From JAKSPM01 sp964450645 (GTDB taxonomy: Bacteria > Bacillota > Clostridia > Oscillospirales > Oscillospiraceae), in NCBI GenBank assembly GCA_964450645.1, contig CAYVEB010000008.1, positions 1 to 58,703 on the forward strand: a stretch of DNA of 58,703 nucleotides. Direction: 5' to 3'. Shown one piece after another: positions 44,588 through 53,400 of this stretch; within the stretch, counting starts at the first letter, position 1, and the number at the start of each line of letters is the position of its first letter. The position numbers and the translations under genes are program-made. Under the pieces are notes generated by a model, which ran no database searches, was not told the DNA's origin, and saw only the letters and a list, made by a program, of their open reading frames with translations.

Positions 44588-45208
44588 TTATTTCAAGAAT
44601 CCCGCCTTGACAGACTGGAAAATTTCGTCGGCCACCCGGCCGTACTTGTCCAGCATCCTGAGACATTTTGTGTTCATTTCCTCCGCCAGAGCGCGGTTCT
44701 TTAAAGTTTTGGTGTTGATAAACACATTCAAGGACGCCGCTTGCAGCGCCGCCTTGACGATCGCCGCGCCGCAGCCCGCATCCGACACCGCCAGCCGCGA
44801 CCCCTTCGCCGCAAACACCGCGATGGCGTCCAGCGCCTGGCAGCAAAACTCCATAATGCGCACCGGCACGGCGCAGGCGGTTACGGTCGCTTCTTCCAGA
44901 ACAATTTCCCGGCCGGGATCGTCCTTGGGGATGCCGTAGGCCTTTGCCAGCGGGGCAAATCCCTCGGCGTCTGCCTGCACCTGATCGAGCAGCTGCCGCT
45001 GCAATTCCTCACACTTCGCCATCAAGGCGCGGATCTCCGCCTCTACCTCGGCGTACTTCTTCTTGCCGACCGTCAGGCTGCCCACCATGCTGCCCAGGGC
45101 CGTGCCAATCGCGCCAACCAGCGCCGCCGCGCCGCCGCCGCCCGGCGTTGGCTCGTTGGAAGCCAAAACTTTTACAAATTCCCGGCAAGATGCCGTTGTC
45201 ATATCCAT
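44588..45208 (-). CDS. fchA: Methenyltetrahydrofolate cyclohydrolase (FchA, cyclodeaminase family)
   Basis: The 206-aa helical protein belongs to the formiminotransferase-cyclodeaminase family: SNEPTPGGGGAAALVGAIG near 18-36 and LVDQVQ-like LLDQVQADAEGFAPLAKAYG near 77-96 are typical. In purine-fermenting and acetogenic clostridia this family supplies methenyl-THF cyclohydrolase. Here it sits between fhs and folD. Start at 45208 (MDMTT) because AGGAGG lies 7 bases before it; ATG 45214 is too close. The folD start lies 12 bases after its stop. Confidence 0.9.
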   Translation of the reverse strand: MDMTTASCREFVKVLASNEPTPGGGGAAALVGAIGTALGSMVGSLTVGKKKYAEVEAEIRALMAKCEELQRQLLDQVQADAEGFAPLAKAYGIPKDDPGREIVLEEATVTACAVPVRIMEFCCQALDAIAVFAAKGSRLAVSDAGCGAAIVKAALQAASLNVFINTKTLKNRALAEEMNTKCLRMLDKYGRVADEIFQSVKAGFLK

Positions 45209-45227
45209 CTTCATTCCTCCTATATCA

Positions 45228-45256
45228 AAGGCCCCGGCGGGGTGCGCCGGGGCCTT
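45228..45256 (-). other. 12-bp hairpin between fhs and fchA
   Basis: AAGGCCCCGGCG (45228-45239) / CGCCGGGGCCTT (45245-45256), perfect, 5-base loop. On the minus strand it is followed by TTTGATATAGGAGG, the fchA ribosome site. Weak termination or a processing/stability role that sets the ratio of Fhs to FchA-FolD is likely. Confidence 0.65.
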
Positions 45257-45298
45257 GGTTAACAATGCTTGCGGACGCCGCAAAGACCTGACGGCGCC

Positions 45299-46981
45299 TT
45301 AGAACAGGCCGGAAATCCTGCCCGTCTCGTCCACGTCGATCCGCTCGGCGGCGGGAACCTTTGGCAGACCGGGCATCGTCATAATCTCGCCGGTCAACGC
45401 GACCAAGAAGCCCGCGCCAGCGGAAACCTTGACATTGCGCACGGTGACCGTGAAGCCTCTCGGCGCGCCCAGCTTCGCCGGGTCATCGGAGAAGGAATAC
45501 TGGGTCTTTGCCATACAGATGGGCATCTTGTCATAGCCCAGCTCGGTCAGGGTCTTGATCTGCTTCTCGGCGTTCGCCGTGAAGACGACACCGTCGCCGT
45601 GGTAGATCTTGGTCACAATGTCGTGAATTTTTTCCTTGATGGGCTTGTCCAGCTCGTAGGAGTAGGAGAAGTCGTTGGGTTCTTCGCACAGACGGATGAC
45701 TTCCTTTGCCAGCGCGATGCCGCCTTCGCCGCCTTTGGCCCACACTTCGGACAAGGCAACGTTGACGCCCAGCTCATGGCACTTGTCCTCCACCAGCTTC
45801 AGCTCCGCTTCCGTATCCTGCGGGAAGCGGTTGATGGCGACCACACACGGCAGCTTGTAGACCTTCGTGATGTTCTCCACGTGCTGCAGCAGGTTGGGCA
45901 TGCCCTTTTCCAGCGCTTCCAAATTCTCCACGCCGGTCTCACCCTTGGGGACGCCGCCGTTGTACTTCAGCGCGCGGACGGTGGCGACCAGGACCACGCA
46001 GCTGGGCTTTAAGCCGGCCATGCGGCACTTGATGTCCAGGAACTTCTCCGCGCCCAAGTCGGCGCCGAAACCTGCCTCGGTGACCGTGTAGTCGGNNNNN
46101 NNNNNAAGACGCATGGCGATCTTGGTGGCGGTGACGGAGTTGCAGCCGTGGGCGATGTTGGCAAACGGGCCACCGTGGACGAACGCAGGCGTGTGTTCCA
46201 GCGTCTGAACCAGGTTAGGCTTCAGCGCGTCCTTCAGCAGGGCCGTCATCGCACCCTGGGCGTTGAGATCGCCGGCGGTGACGGGCTTTTCATCATATGT
46301 ATAGGCCACTACCAGGCGGGCCAGGCGGGCCTTGAGGTCGGTGATGTCGGAAGCCAGGCACAAGACGGCCATCACTTCGGAAGCCACCGTAATATCGTAA
46401 CCATCCTCACGCGGCGTGCCGTTGACTCTGCCTCCCAGACCGTCGACCACAAAACGGAGCTGACGGTCGTTCATATCCACGCAGCGGCGCCAGGTGATCC
46501 GGCGCGGGTCAATATTCAGGCGGTTGCCCTGGTAGATGTGGTTGTCCAGCATGGCGGCAAGCAGGTTGTTCGCCGCACCGATGGCGTGGAAGTCGCCAGT
46601 AAAGTGCAGATTGATATCCTCCATCGGGACAACCTGGGCATAGCCGCCGCCGGCGGCGCCGCCCTTGACGCCAAACACCGGGCCGAGAGACGGCTCGCGC
46701 AGGGCGACCAGCACATTTTTATTCAGCTTCCGCATCCCGTCAGCCAGGCCAACGGTGGTTGTGGTTTTTCCCTCGCCAGCGGGCGTGGGGTTGATGGCCG
46801 TGACCAGAATCAGCTTGCCATCCTTGCGGTCCACTTCGTTAAGGATGTTGTAGTCTACTTTCGCCTTGTACTTGCCGTACTGCTCCAAGTACTTTTCGTC
46901 GATGCCTGCGGTTTTTGCCACCTCGGTAATGGGCAGCATTGGAGTTGCCTGGGCAATTTCGATGTCGGATTTAAAACTCAT
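45299..46981 (-). CDS. fhs: Formate--tetrahydrofolate ligase
   Basis: About 560 aa; activates formate to 10-formyl-THF with ATP. The P-loop TPAGEGKTTTT is near residue 67-77, followed by LREPSLGPVFGVKGGAAGGG and RRITWRRCVDMNDRQLR, all conserved. The gene contains ten Ns (46096-46105) within the segment MRL-gap-DYTVTEAGFGADLG; reading frame on both sides agrees. ATG 46979-46981 follows GGAGTG with 9 bases. Fhs, FchA and FolD interconvert formate and methylene-THF for purine, glycine/serine or acetogenic metabolism. Confidence 0.97.
   Translation of the reverse strand: MSFKSDIEIAQATPMLPITEVAKTAGIDEKYLEQYGKYKAKVDYNILNEVDRKDGKLILVTAINPTPAGEGKTTTTVGLADGMRKLNKNVLVALREPSLGPVFGVKGGAAGGGYAQVVPMEDINLHFTGDFHAIGAANNLLAAMLDNHIYQGNRLNIDPRRITWRRCVDMNDRQLRFVVDGLGGRVNGTPREDGYDITVASEVMAVLCLASDITDLKARLARLVVAYTYDEKPVTAGDLNAQGAMTALLKDALKPNLVQTLEHTPAFVHGGPFANIAHGCNSVTATKIAMRLXXXXDYTVTEAGFGADLGAEKFLDIKCRMAGLKPSCVVLVATVRALKYNGGVPKGETGVENLEALEKGMPNLLQHVENITKVYKLPCVVAINRFPQDTEAELKLVEDKCHELGVNVALSEVWAKGGEGGIALAKEVIRLCEEPNDFSYSYELDKPIKEKIHDIVTKIYHGDGVVFTANAEKQIKTLTELGYDKMPICMAKTQYSFSDDPAKLGAPRGFTVTVRNVKVSAGAGFLVALTGEIMTMPGLPKVPAAERIDVDETGRISGLF
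46096..46105. other. Assembly gap of ten Ns inside fhs
   Basis: Ten unknown bases. In the protein family the residues around read ...RLADY..., so only about one base of the codon GCC should be missing; the gap length is almost certainly a placeholder. Confidence 0.9.
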
Positions 46982-47172
46982 TTTTGGATACACTCCTTTT
47001 CCTAAATTTGCGCCGTACCGTCGGAATGATACGGGACAATGAGTCTGTCATACCGTTGCCGTTGGTTTGGCGGGCGGTATCGTACAGCGCACGGCAATTT
47101 TGCGAAACGGCGACCCGGCGCCAGGCAAAGCGCGCCGCTTTTACGCATTATCGATACGCTTTTATCGGTTTC

Positions 47173-47201
47173 ATCATAGCATGTTCCATACAGGATGTCA
47201 A
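47173..47201 (-). promoter_or_regulatory. Promoter of the fhs operon
   Basis: On the minus strand TTGACA (47201-47196), 17 bases, TATGAT (47178-47173). The leader of about 190 bases (46982-47166) holds no recognised riboswitch and no gene. Confidence 0.85.
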
Positions 47202-47293
47202 CGAATTTTTCCCAATTTTTGCGGTATCCAATTAATATATAAGCAGCATAATGCAGCTGTTTCCGCCGTTTGGACTGGATTTTCTCAGGAATT

Positions 47294-47845
47294 TTACGTG
47301 CCCTCCGGCACTGTGAGCCGCTCGACGGAAACGCCGCTGGCCCACTGGGCGCAGTAGGCGCGGGTACACCGCCTGTATTGGGCGAATTGGGCCTTCGCGG
47401 TGGCCACATCCCCGTACACCTTCCACGAGCCGGTCCATTTGCACGGCTCCTTGCGCAGAAATCCCCGCACATCCTCCGGCGGATAGCCCAAAAACAGCCC
47501 AATTTCGTGGGGAAATTCGCCGCCCGCTTCCAGCCGTCCAATTAAACGGCGAAGGCACTGTTCCGCCGACCGCGTCCAATACCCGCGCTCCCGGAGCAGC
47601 TGCCTGGCGGCGGCGTCGCCAAGATCCTGCGCCAGGCGCGCGGGGCGGTATACGTAGATCAGCGCCTGGCCACCGCGGTAGCGCAGCGGAAGCACGCGCA
47701 GTCCCTTTTGCACCAATACCCGGTTTTCATCCCGGACGCGCTCGAACAGCTGCCGCGCGTCCGCGAACGGACAGTTGAATAAATTGGCCGTCTTCAACCC
47801 GGCCAGCGTCGGCGCGCAGTTGCGTACCAGCAATTCCTCCCACAT
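47294..47845 (-). CDS. DUF3793 family protein
   Basis: A 183-aa soluble protein. The start LLVRNCAPTLAGLKTANLFN and later VRVLPL-like GLRVLPLRYRGGQALIYVYR, then RLIGRLEAGGEFPHEIGLFL and GYPPEDVRGFLRKEPCKWTG are the hallmark segments of DUF3793. The family is restricted to anaerobic Firmicutes and often lies next to flavodoxin or iron-uptake genes; function is unknown. It begins 5 bases after the DUF2325 gene, with GAGGT as ribosome site, in one operon with an iron-box-like operator. Confidence 0.9.
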   Translation of the reverse strand: MWEELLVRNCAPTLAGLKTANLFNCPFADARQLFERVRDENRVLVQKGLRVLPLRYRGGQALIYVYRPARLAQDLGDAAARQLLRERGYWTRSAEQCLRRLIGRLEAGGEFPHEIGLFLGYPPEDVRGFLRKEPCKWTGSWKVYGDVATAKAQFAQYRRCTRAYCAQWASGVSVERLTVPEGT

Positions 47846-47849
47846 CGGT

Positions 47850-48128
47850 CTACCTCATGTTCGCTTCCGGAATCGCCCGCGGCGCGGCAATCGAACTGGT
47901 GTGGGCGCGGGCGATTTTGGCCGACCGCCCCTTCACCCCGCGGGCCGCGTAGCATGTCATTTTGTGGGATACCGTATTGGTAAACAGCGCCGGCAGATCC
48001 GGCAAACCGATTTTCTTTAAGCCGTTGTTCATTTTGCGATACGCCTTCGCCTTGCACCGGTAGGCGCCGCAAAGCTCCTGATATTGGCGGATCATACATT
48101 CTTCTCCGTCCACGATCACAATGCTCAT
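47850..48128 (-). CDS. DUF2325 family protein
   Basis: A 92-aa protein: MSIVIVDGEECMIRQYQELC, KAKAYRKMNNGLKKIGLPDL, LFTNTVSHKMTCYAARGVKG and SAKIARAHTSSIAA match the DUF2325 pattern of small Rossmann-like proteins in Clostridia. Function unknown; the conserved Cys and His could bind a metal. GGAAGGAG precedes ATG 48126-48128. First gene of the operon with DUF3793. Later in-frame extensions to 48224 lie in the leader. Confidence 0.82.
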   Translation of the reverse strand: MSIVIVDGEECMIRQYQELCGAYRCKAKAYRKMNNGLKKIGLPDLPALFTNTVSHKMTCYAARGVKGRSAKIARAHTSSIAAPRAIPEANMR

Positions 48129-48146
48129 AGTAGCACTCCTTCCCAA

Positions 48147-48162
48147 GTTAGCGAAAGCTAAC
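48147..48162 (-). promoter_or_regulatory. Second iron-box-like palindrome
   Basis: GTTAGC GAAA GCTAAC, 6-bp perfect arms, about 20 bases upstream of the DUF2325 start codon and 81 bases from a near-identical palindrome at the promoter. Confidence 0.6.
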
Positions 48163-48225
48163 CAATGGAGATTTTCGCTCCTTTCACCCGTAGGATATGC
48201 CAAAGCGGCACATTTATACGGCATG

Positions 48226-48279
48226 TAGTTAGCAGAAGCTAACTATTGATAGTATACCCATTTTTTCTCAAAATGTCAA
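48226..48279 (-). promoter_or_regulatory. Promoter and iron-box-like operator of the DUF2325-DUF3793 operon
   Basis: On the minus strand TTGACA (48279-48274), 17 bases, TATACT (48256-48251). A palindrome TAGTTAGC AGAA GCTAACTA (48226-48245) covers the expected start point. Its half-site resembles the DtxR/IdeR iron box (TTAGGTTAGG), so repression by an iron-dependent DtxR-type regulator is inferred. Confidence 0.7.
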
Positions 48280-48320
48280 GAACTTTTCTGTTCGCGGGAA
48301 AGAAATTTTGGGAAGCGCGG

Positions 48321-48348
48321 TTGATTTATCCGGAAACCCTGTTATAAT
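48321..48348 (+). promoter_or_regulatory. Promoter of the serine dehydratase gene
   Basis: TTGATT (48321-48326), 16 bases, TATAAT (48343-48348), 34 bases before ATG 48382. Confidence 0.65.
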
Positions 48349-48381
48349 AGAATTGAAAAAAGCGTATCGGAGGCTTTCGCC

Positions 48382-49596
48382 ATGAAATCGATTCGGGACA
48401 TCTATAAAATTGGGAAAGGCCCGTCTTCTTCTCACACCATGGGTCCTGAGCGGGCCGCGAAGCTCTTTCTCAGCGAACATCCCGACGCGGACCGTTTTCA
48501 GGTTGTGCTCTACGGCTCGCTTGCTAAAACCGGCAAGGGGCACGGAACCGACCGCGTGATCCACGATGTGTTCGCCCCTGTGCCGACGGAGATTATTTTC
48601 TCAAAAGACGAGCTGCCCAAGGGGATGCACCCCAACACGATAGATTTTTTCGCGTTTCACGACGGCGCGCAGCTGGCGACTTTGCGGGTGGCGTCCGTTG
48701 GCGGGGGCGATATCATTGTGGAAGGCCGGCCGGAGGACGATTCGCCTGACATCTACCCGGAGAATTCCTTTGCTGAAATTGTCCAGTTCTGCAAGTGGCG
48801 GTATATCAGCCTGCCGGAATATGTGGAGATGAACGAAGGCCCGGAAATCTGGGACTTCCTGCGAAATGTCTGGCGCGCGATGGAGAAATCCATTGAAGAG
48901 GGTCTCAACGCCGAGGGGATTCTCCCCGGCGGGCTGAAGCTCGAGCGCAAGGCCAAGCTGCTCTTCTCCCAAAAGCATGACCACGAAATTCCCCAAGTAA
49001 TGGAACTGCGGCTGGTCTGCTCCTATGCCTTGGCCGTGGCGGAGCAGAACGCCGACAACGGAACGGTCGTCACCGCGCCCACTTGCGGCAGCTGCGGCGT
49101 GGTTCCGGCGGCGCTGAAATATATGCAACAGCGCTATAACTTTCCAGAGGACAACATGATCCGCGCTCTTGCCGTGGGCGGCCTGATCGGGACGTTGGTC
49201 AAACGGAACGCCTCGATCTCCGGGGCGGAGTGCGGCTGCCAGGCGGAGATCGGCACGGCGTGCTCAATGGCCGCCGCCGCGCTGTGCCAGCTGATGGGAC
49301 TGCCCATTGAGCAGGCCGAATACGCGGCGGAGATCGCCATGGAGCACCAGCTTGGTCTGACCTGCGATCCCATCTGCGGTCTGGTGCAAATCCCGTGCAT
49401 CGAGCGCAACGCCGTCGCCGCCAAGCGCGCGCTGGACGCCATGAACATCGCCCACTTCCTCATCGGCACGCGGACAGCCAGCTTTGATATGGTGGTGCGC
49501 ACGATGTATCAAACCGGCCGGGCTATGAACCAGCAATTTCGGGAGACCTCCGAGGGCGGCCTGGCCAAATTCTATAACCGCCGTGCCAATACATAG
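48382..49596 (+). CDS. sdaA: L-serine ammonia-lyase (L-serine dehydratase), single chain
   Basis: A 404-aa [4Fe-4S] enzyme that deaminates L-serine to pyruvate. N-terminal beta domain: IGKGPSSSHTMGPERAAK (11-28) and KTGKGHGTDR (50-59); alpha domain: TAPTCGSCGVVPA near 238-250, SGAECGCQAEIGTA near 279-292 and CDPICGLVQIPCIERNA near 327-343, with the cluster cysteines. Both parts, separate in Bacillus (SdaAB/SdaAA), are fused here as in E. coli SdaA. It feeds pyruvate to PFOR encoded downstream on the other strand. Confidence 0.95.
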   Translation: MKSIRDIYKIGKGPSSSHTMGPERAAKLFLSEHPDADRFQVVLYGSLAKTGKGHGTDRVIHDVFAPVPTEIIFSKDELPKGMHPNTIDFFAFHDGAQLATLRVASVGGGDIIVEGRPEDDSPDIYPENSFAEIVQFCKWRYISLPEYVEMNEGPEIWDFLRNVWRAMEKSIEEGLNAEGILPGGLKLERKAKLLFSQKHDHEIPQVMELRLVCSYALAVAEQNADNGTVVTAPTCGSCGVVPAALKYMQQRYNFPEDNMIRALAVGGLIGTLVKRNASISGAECGCQAEIGTACSMAAAALCQLMGLPIEQAEYAAEIAMEHQLGLTCDPICGLVQIPCIERNAVAAKRALDAMNIAHFLIGTRTASFDMVVRTMYQTGRAMNQQFRETSEGGLAKFYNRRANT

Positions 49597-49628
49597 CAAG
49601 TCCACATGACAAGCGGCCATACAACACA

Positions 49629-49663
49629 AAACCAGCCGATCGGAAACCTCGGCTGGTTTGTTC
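49629..49663 (+). terminator. Terminator after serine dehydratase
   Basis: AAACCAGCCGA (49629-49639) / TCGGCTGGTTT (49649-49659), perfect 11-bp stem with 9-base loop, then GTTCTT. T-run is short. Confidence 0.78.
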
Positions 49664-49935
49664 TTATAGAGATTCCCATAAAAAATAGACAATTTTATTT
49701 TTTATGGAATCGAGCATGAGGCGGCTTTTGGGGCGGCTTGCCGCCCCAAAGGGCTGCGCATCTGCCCCATCAGAATTGTGCGGTTTGGCTGTTGATCAGC
49801 TCGGCGGCCCGGTGGCACAGCGCGGTCGGCGCTGCGCCACCGAGCCGCCGCATCAGACCAAAGCCCAACTTTTTTATTCAAAAAACCCCCGGTTTGTCAA
49901 GTTTGTTTCTGCCGTGATTATCGCATATTTTTTCA

Positions 49936-50097
49936 GAATGTGCAAGCTTTATGTTACTCGGATCCACCATCTTGCCGCGGCGCGTCCTGTACGCAGCCGG
50001 TCTTGCGGTACTCAGTTATGCGTTTGCGCTTGTGCCGTTGAAACGCAAGATGAAAAAGATAAATCTGGTCGAGCGTCTCAAAGGCAGCCGAGCGTAA
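49936..50097 (+). pseudogene. C-terminal remnant of an FtsX-family ABC permease
   Basis: The frame to TAA 50095-50097 reads FMLLGSTILPRRVLYAAGLA, VLSYAFALVPLKRKMKKINL, VERLKGSRA. This is the last helix and the typical KKIDMVESLK-like tail of MacB/FtsX-type permeases. No upstream domains or ATPase remain. The rest of 49664-50410 carries no credible gene, only stem-loops. Confidence 0.68.
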
Positions 50098-50327
50098 ATC
50101 CGTAGGGAGTGGAATTTATCTAGTTCATGCGGCCTGGAATCAAAGCATTACTTATGGAAGCTGCCCCACGAGCGAAAAAAGAGCGATGCTGTGAAGAATC
50201 ATCCGCATAATCATGAATATTCAAGCGACGGTCCGAAAGAAAATTCCTTTTGCCCTAACGGTTATCCACACAAAATAATGCAGAAAACCCTGCTTTTTTC
50301 GAACGTAAACAGGGGTTTTGGCAGACT

Positions 50328-50356
50328 AAGGGCGCGGCCGCCGGCCGCGCCCTTGC
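50328..50356 (-). terminator. GC-rich hairpin downstream of PFOR
   Basis: AAGGGCGCGGCC / GGCCGCGCCCTT, perfect 12-bp arms with a 3-base loop, about 60 bases after the PFOR stop. There is no T-run, so terminator function is tentative; a second stem AAAACCCTG / CAGGGGTTTT lies just beyond. Confidence 0.55.
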
Positions 50357-50363
50357 TTATGCG

Positions 50364-50428
50364 ATTCGTCTGCACAATTCGTTTCCGCAATTTGCGAATA
50401 CGATTCGTCCGTGCGATTAGTCCTTGTA
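50364..50428. repeat. Tandem array of five degenerate 13-bp units
   Basis: ATTCGTC-like heptamers start at 50364, 50377, 50390, 50403 and 50416, exactly 13 bases apart (ATTCGTC, ATTCGTT, ATTTGCG, ATTCGTC, ATTAGTC). The array covers the PFOR stop codon (50417-50419). Confidence 0.7.
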
Positions 50429-53400
50429 CAGCTCCACCAGCTTGACCAGGTGCTCGTAGCGCTCCTTGGCGGCCTCTTCGTTGCGGACGAACAGGCCCTC
50501 GGCACGCTCCGGGAACTCACGGGTCAGGCGGCTGTAACGCGCTTCGTTCATCAGGAAGTCGCGGTAACCATCCTTGGGCTGCTTGGAATCCAGCGTGAAC
50601 TTCTTGCCCTCGGCGGCAGGATTGAAGCGGAACAGATTCCAATAGCCGCAGTCCACAGCCTTCTTCATCTCTTCCTGGCAGTGCATCATGCCGCCCTTGA
50701 TGGAGTGCATCTCGCAGGGCGCGTAGCCGATGATCAAAGACGGGCCGTGATAGGCCTCGGCTTCGGTAATCGCCTTGAGGGTCTGCGCCATATTGGCGCC
50801 CATGGCCACCTGCGCCACGTACACATAGCCGTAGGACATGGCAATCTCCGCCAGGCTCTTCTTCCTGACCTCCTTGCCCGCCGCGGCGAACTGCGCCACC
50901 TGGCCGATGTTGGAGGACTTGGACGCCTGACCGCCGGTGTTGGAATAGACCTCGGTGTCGAACACGAACACGTTGACGTCGCGGTTCTGGGCCAGCACAT
51001 GGTCCACGCCGCCGAAACCGATGTCGTATGCCCAGCCGTCGCCGCCGAAGATCCAAACGGACTTCTTCGCCAGATATTCCTTCTTGGCCAGGATCTCGGC
51101 GGCCAGCGTGCAGGCTTCGCAGTCGCAGTAGGTCTTGCCGGCGTCTTTCAGCTCCTGCATATGGGCGTGCAGCGCCTCGGCACGGTCGCCGAAGTACGCC
51201 TTGCCCTCCTCGCTGGCGGTGAAGGCCAAGCTCTCGTCAACCTTGACGAGATTCTCTTCCAGAGCGGCAATGTACTTCCTGGTCGCTTCCTTGTTGGCCT
51301 CGCCATCGTTCATGGTATCGAGCCAAGATTGCGCGGCTTCCTTCAAAGCGGGGGCGCTGTGGGTCGCGATCAAAGCGCGGGTCTTCTCCGCCAGGCTCTG
51401 ACGGATGGTCTCCTGGGCAATATACATGCCATAGCCGTGCTCGGCGTTGTCCTCAAACAGGGAGTTCGACCAGGCAGGACCGCGCCCGTCTTTGTTGGCG
51501 CAGTAGGGAGAGGTGGCGCCGGGGCCGCCCCAGATGGAGGAACAGCCGGTGGCGTTGGAGATGTACATACGGTCGCCAAACAGCTGCGTCACCAGACGGC
51601 CATAGGATGTCTCGGCGCAGCCGGCGCAGGAGCCGGAGAACTCCAGCAGGGGCTGACGGAACTGGCTGCCCTTGACGGTGTTGTCCTGCAATTCCTTCTT
51701 TTCGGCGGTCTCATAGACGCAGTAGTTGAACACTTCTTGCTGCGCCAGCTGGGATTCCTGCGGAACCATGGTGATGGCCTTGGTCGGGCACACGCCCACG
51801 CACACGCCGCATCCCATGCAGTCGAGCGGGGAAACGGCCATGGTGAACTTGTAAACGCCCTTGCCCTTGCCAACCTTCACATCGGCCAGCTTGATGGCGG
51901 TGGGAGCCTTTTCGGCCTCCTCCGCGTTCAGGGCAAACGGACGGATAGTCGCGTGCGGACATACAAACGCGCAGTTGTTGCACTGAATGCACTTGGCAGC
52001 GTCCCATTCGGGAACGGTGACCGCTACGCCGCGCTTCTCATAGGCGGCGGCGCCCAGCTCAAACTGGCCGTCCACATGGTCCACAAACGCGGAAACAGGC
52101 AGAGAGTCACCATCCATCTTGTCCACGGGCAGGAGGATGTTCTTGACCTGCTTGACCAGCTCCGGCTTGCCCTTGAGCACCGTCTCGTCTGGCTGATCCT
52201 CGGCATGCGCCCAGGAAGCGGGGACGTCGACCTTGACAAAGGCGGTGGCGCCGGCGTCAATGGCGTCCCAGTTCTTCTGAACTACGTCCATGCCCTTCTT
52301 CAGGTAGGAGTGCTCCGCAGCGTCTTTCATGTGCCGGATGGCTTCCTCTTGAGGCATGACCTTAGCCAGGGTGAAGAACGCGGACTGCAAGATGGTGTTG
52401 GTGCGCTTGCCCATGCCGACCTTGATCGCCAGGTCAATGGCGTTGATGAGGTAGAGCTGAATGTTGTTCTTGGCGATGTAGCGCTTGGAAGCGGCGTCGA
52501 GATGGCGCTCCAGCTCGTCCAAAGACCACTGGCAGTTAATCATAAACACGCCGCCCGGCTTGACGTCCTGAACCATCTTAAAGCCCTTGATGATGTAAGA
52601 GGGGTTGTGACAGGCGACGAAGTCGGCCTTGTTGATGTAGTAGGGGCTGCGGATGGGCTTGTCACCAAAACGCAGGTGGGAGATGGTGACGCCGCCGGTC
52701 TTTTTGGAGTCGTACTGGAAGTATGCCTGTACGTACTTGTCGGTGTAGTCACCGATGATCTTGATGGAGTTCTTGTTCGCGCCGACGGTGCCGTCGCCGC
52801 CCAGACCCCAGAACTTGCACTCGATGGTGCCTTCCGCGGCAGTGTTGGGGGCCTCCGTCTCTTCCAGGGACAATCCGGTGACGTCATCATGGATGCCGAT
52901 GGTAAACACACGCTTCATCTCGTCCTTTTTCAGCTCGTTGTAAACCGCAAAGACGGAGGAAGGAGGCGTGTCCTTGGAGCCAAGACCGTAACGGCCGCCG
53001 ATGACCTGGATATCGTTGCGGCCGGCGGCTGCCAGCGCGGTGACAACGTCCATGTACAGCGGTTCGCCCTGGGCGCCGGGTTCCTTGGTGCGGTCAAGTA
53101 CCGCCAGCTTCTTGCAGGTGGCGGGAATCGCGGACAGCAGACGGTCGGCAGCAAACGGACGGTACAGGCGGACCTTGATCAGGCCGACCTTCTCGCCGTG
53201 AGCGTTGAGGTAGTCCGTAACTTCTTCCGCTACGTCGCAGATGGAGCCCATGGCGACGATGACGCGGTCGGCGTCCTCGGCGCCATAATAGTTAAAGAGC
53301 TGATAGTTGGTGCCCAGCTTCTCGTTGATCTTGCCCATGTACTTTTCCACGACCGCGGGCAGCGCGTTGTAGTACTGGTTGCAGGCCTCGCGGTGCTGGA

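Noticed and set aside
46982..47166. THF or ZTP riboswitch in the fhs leader
   Set aside because: The leader is long enough and the gene is a known target, but conserved core sequences of either class are not seen.
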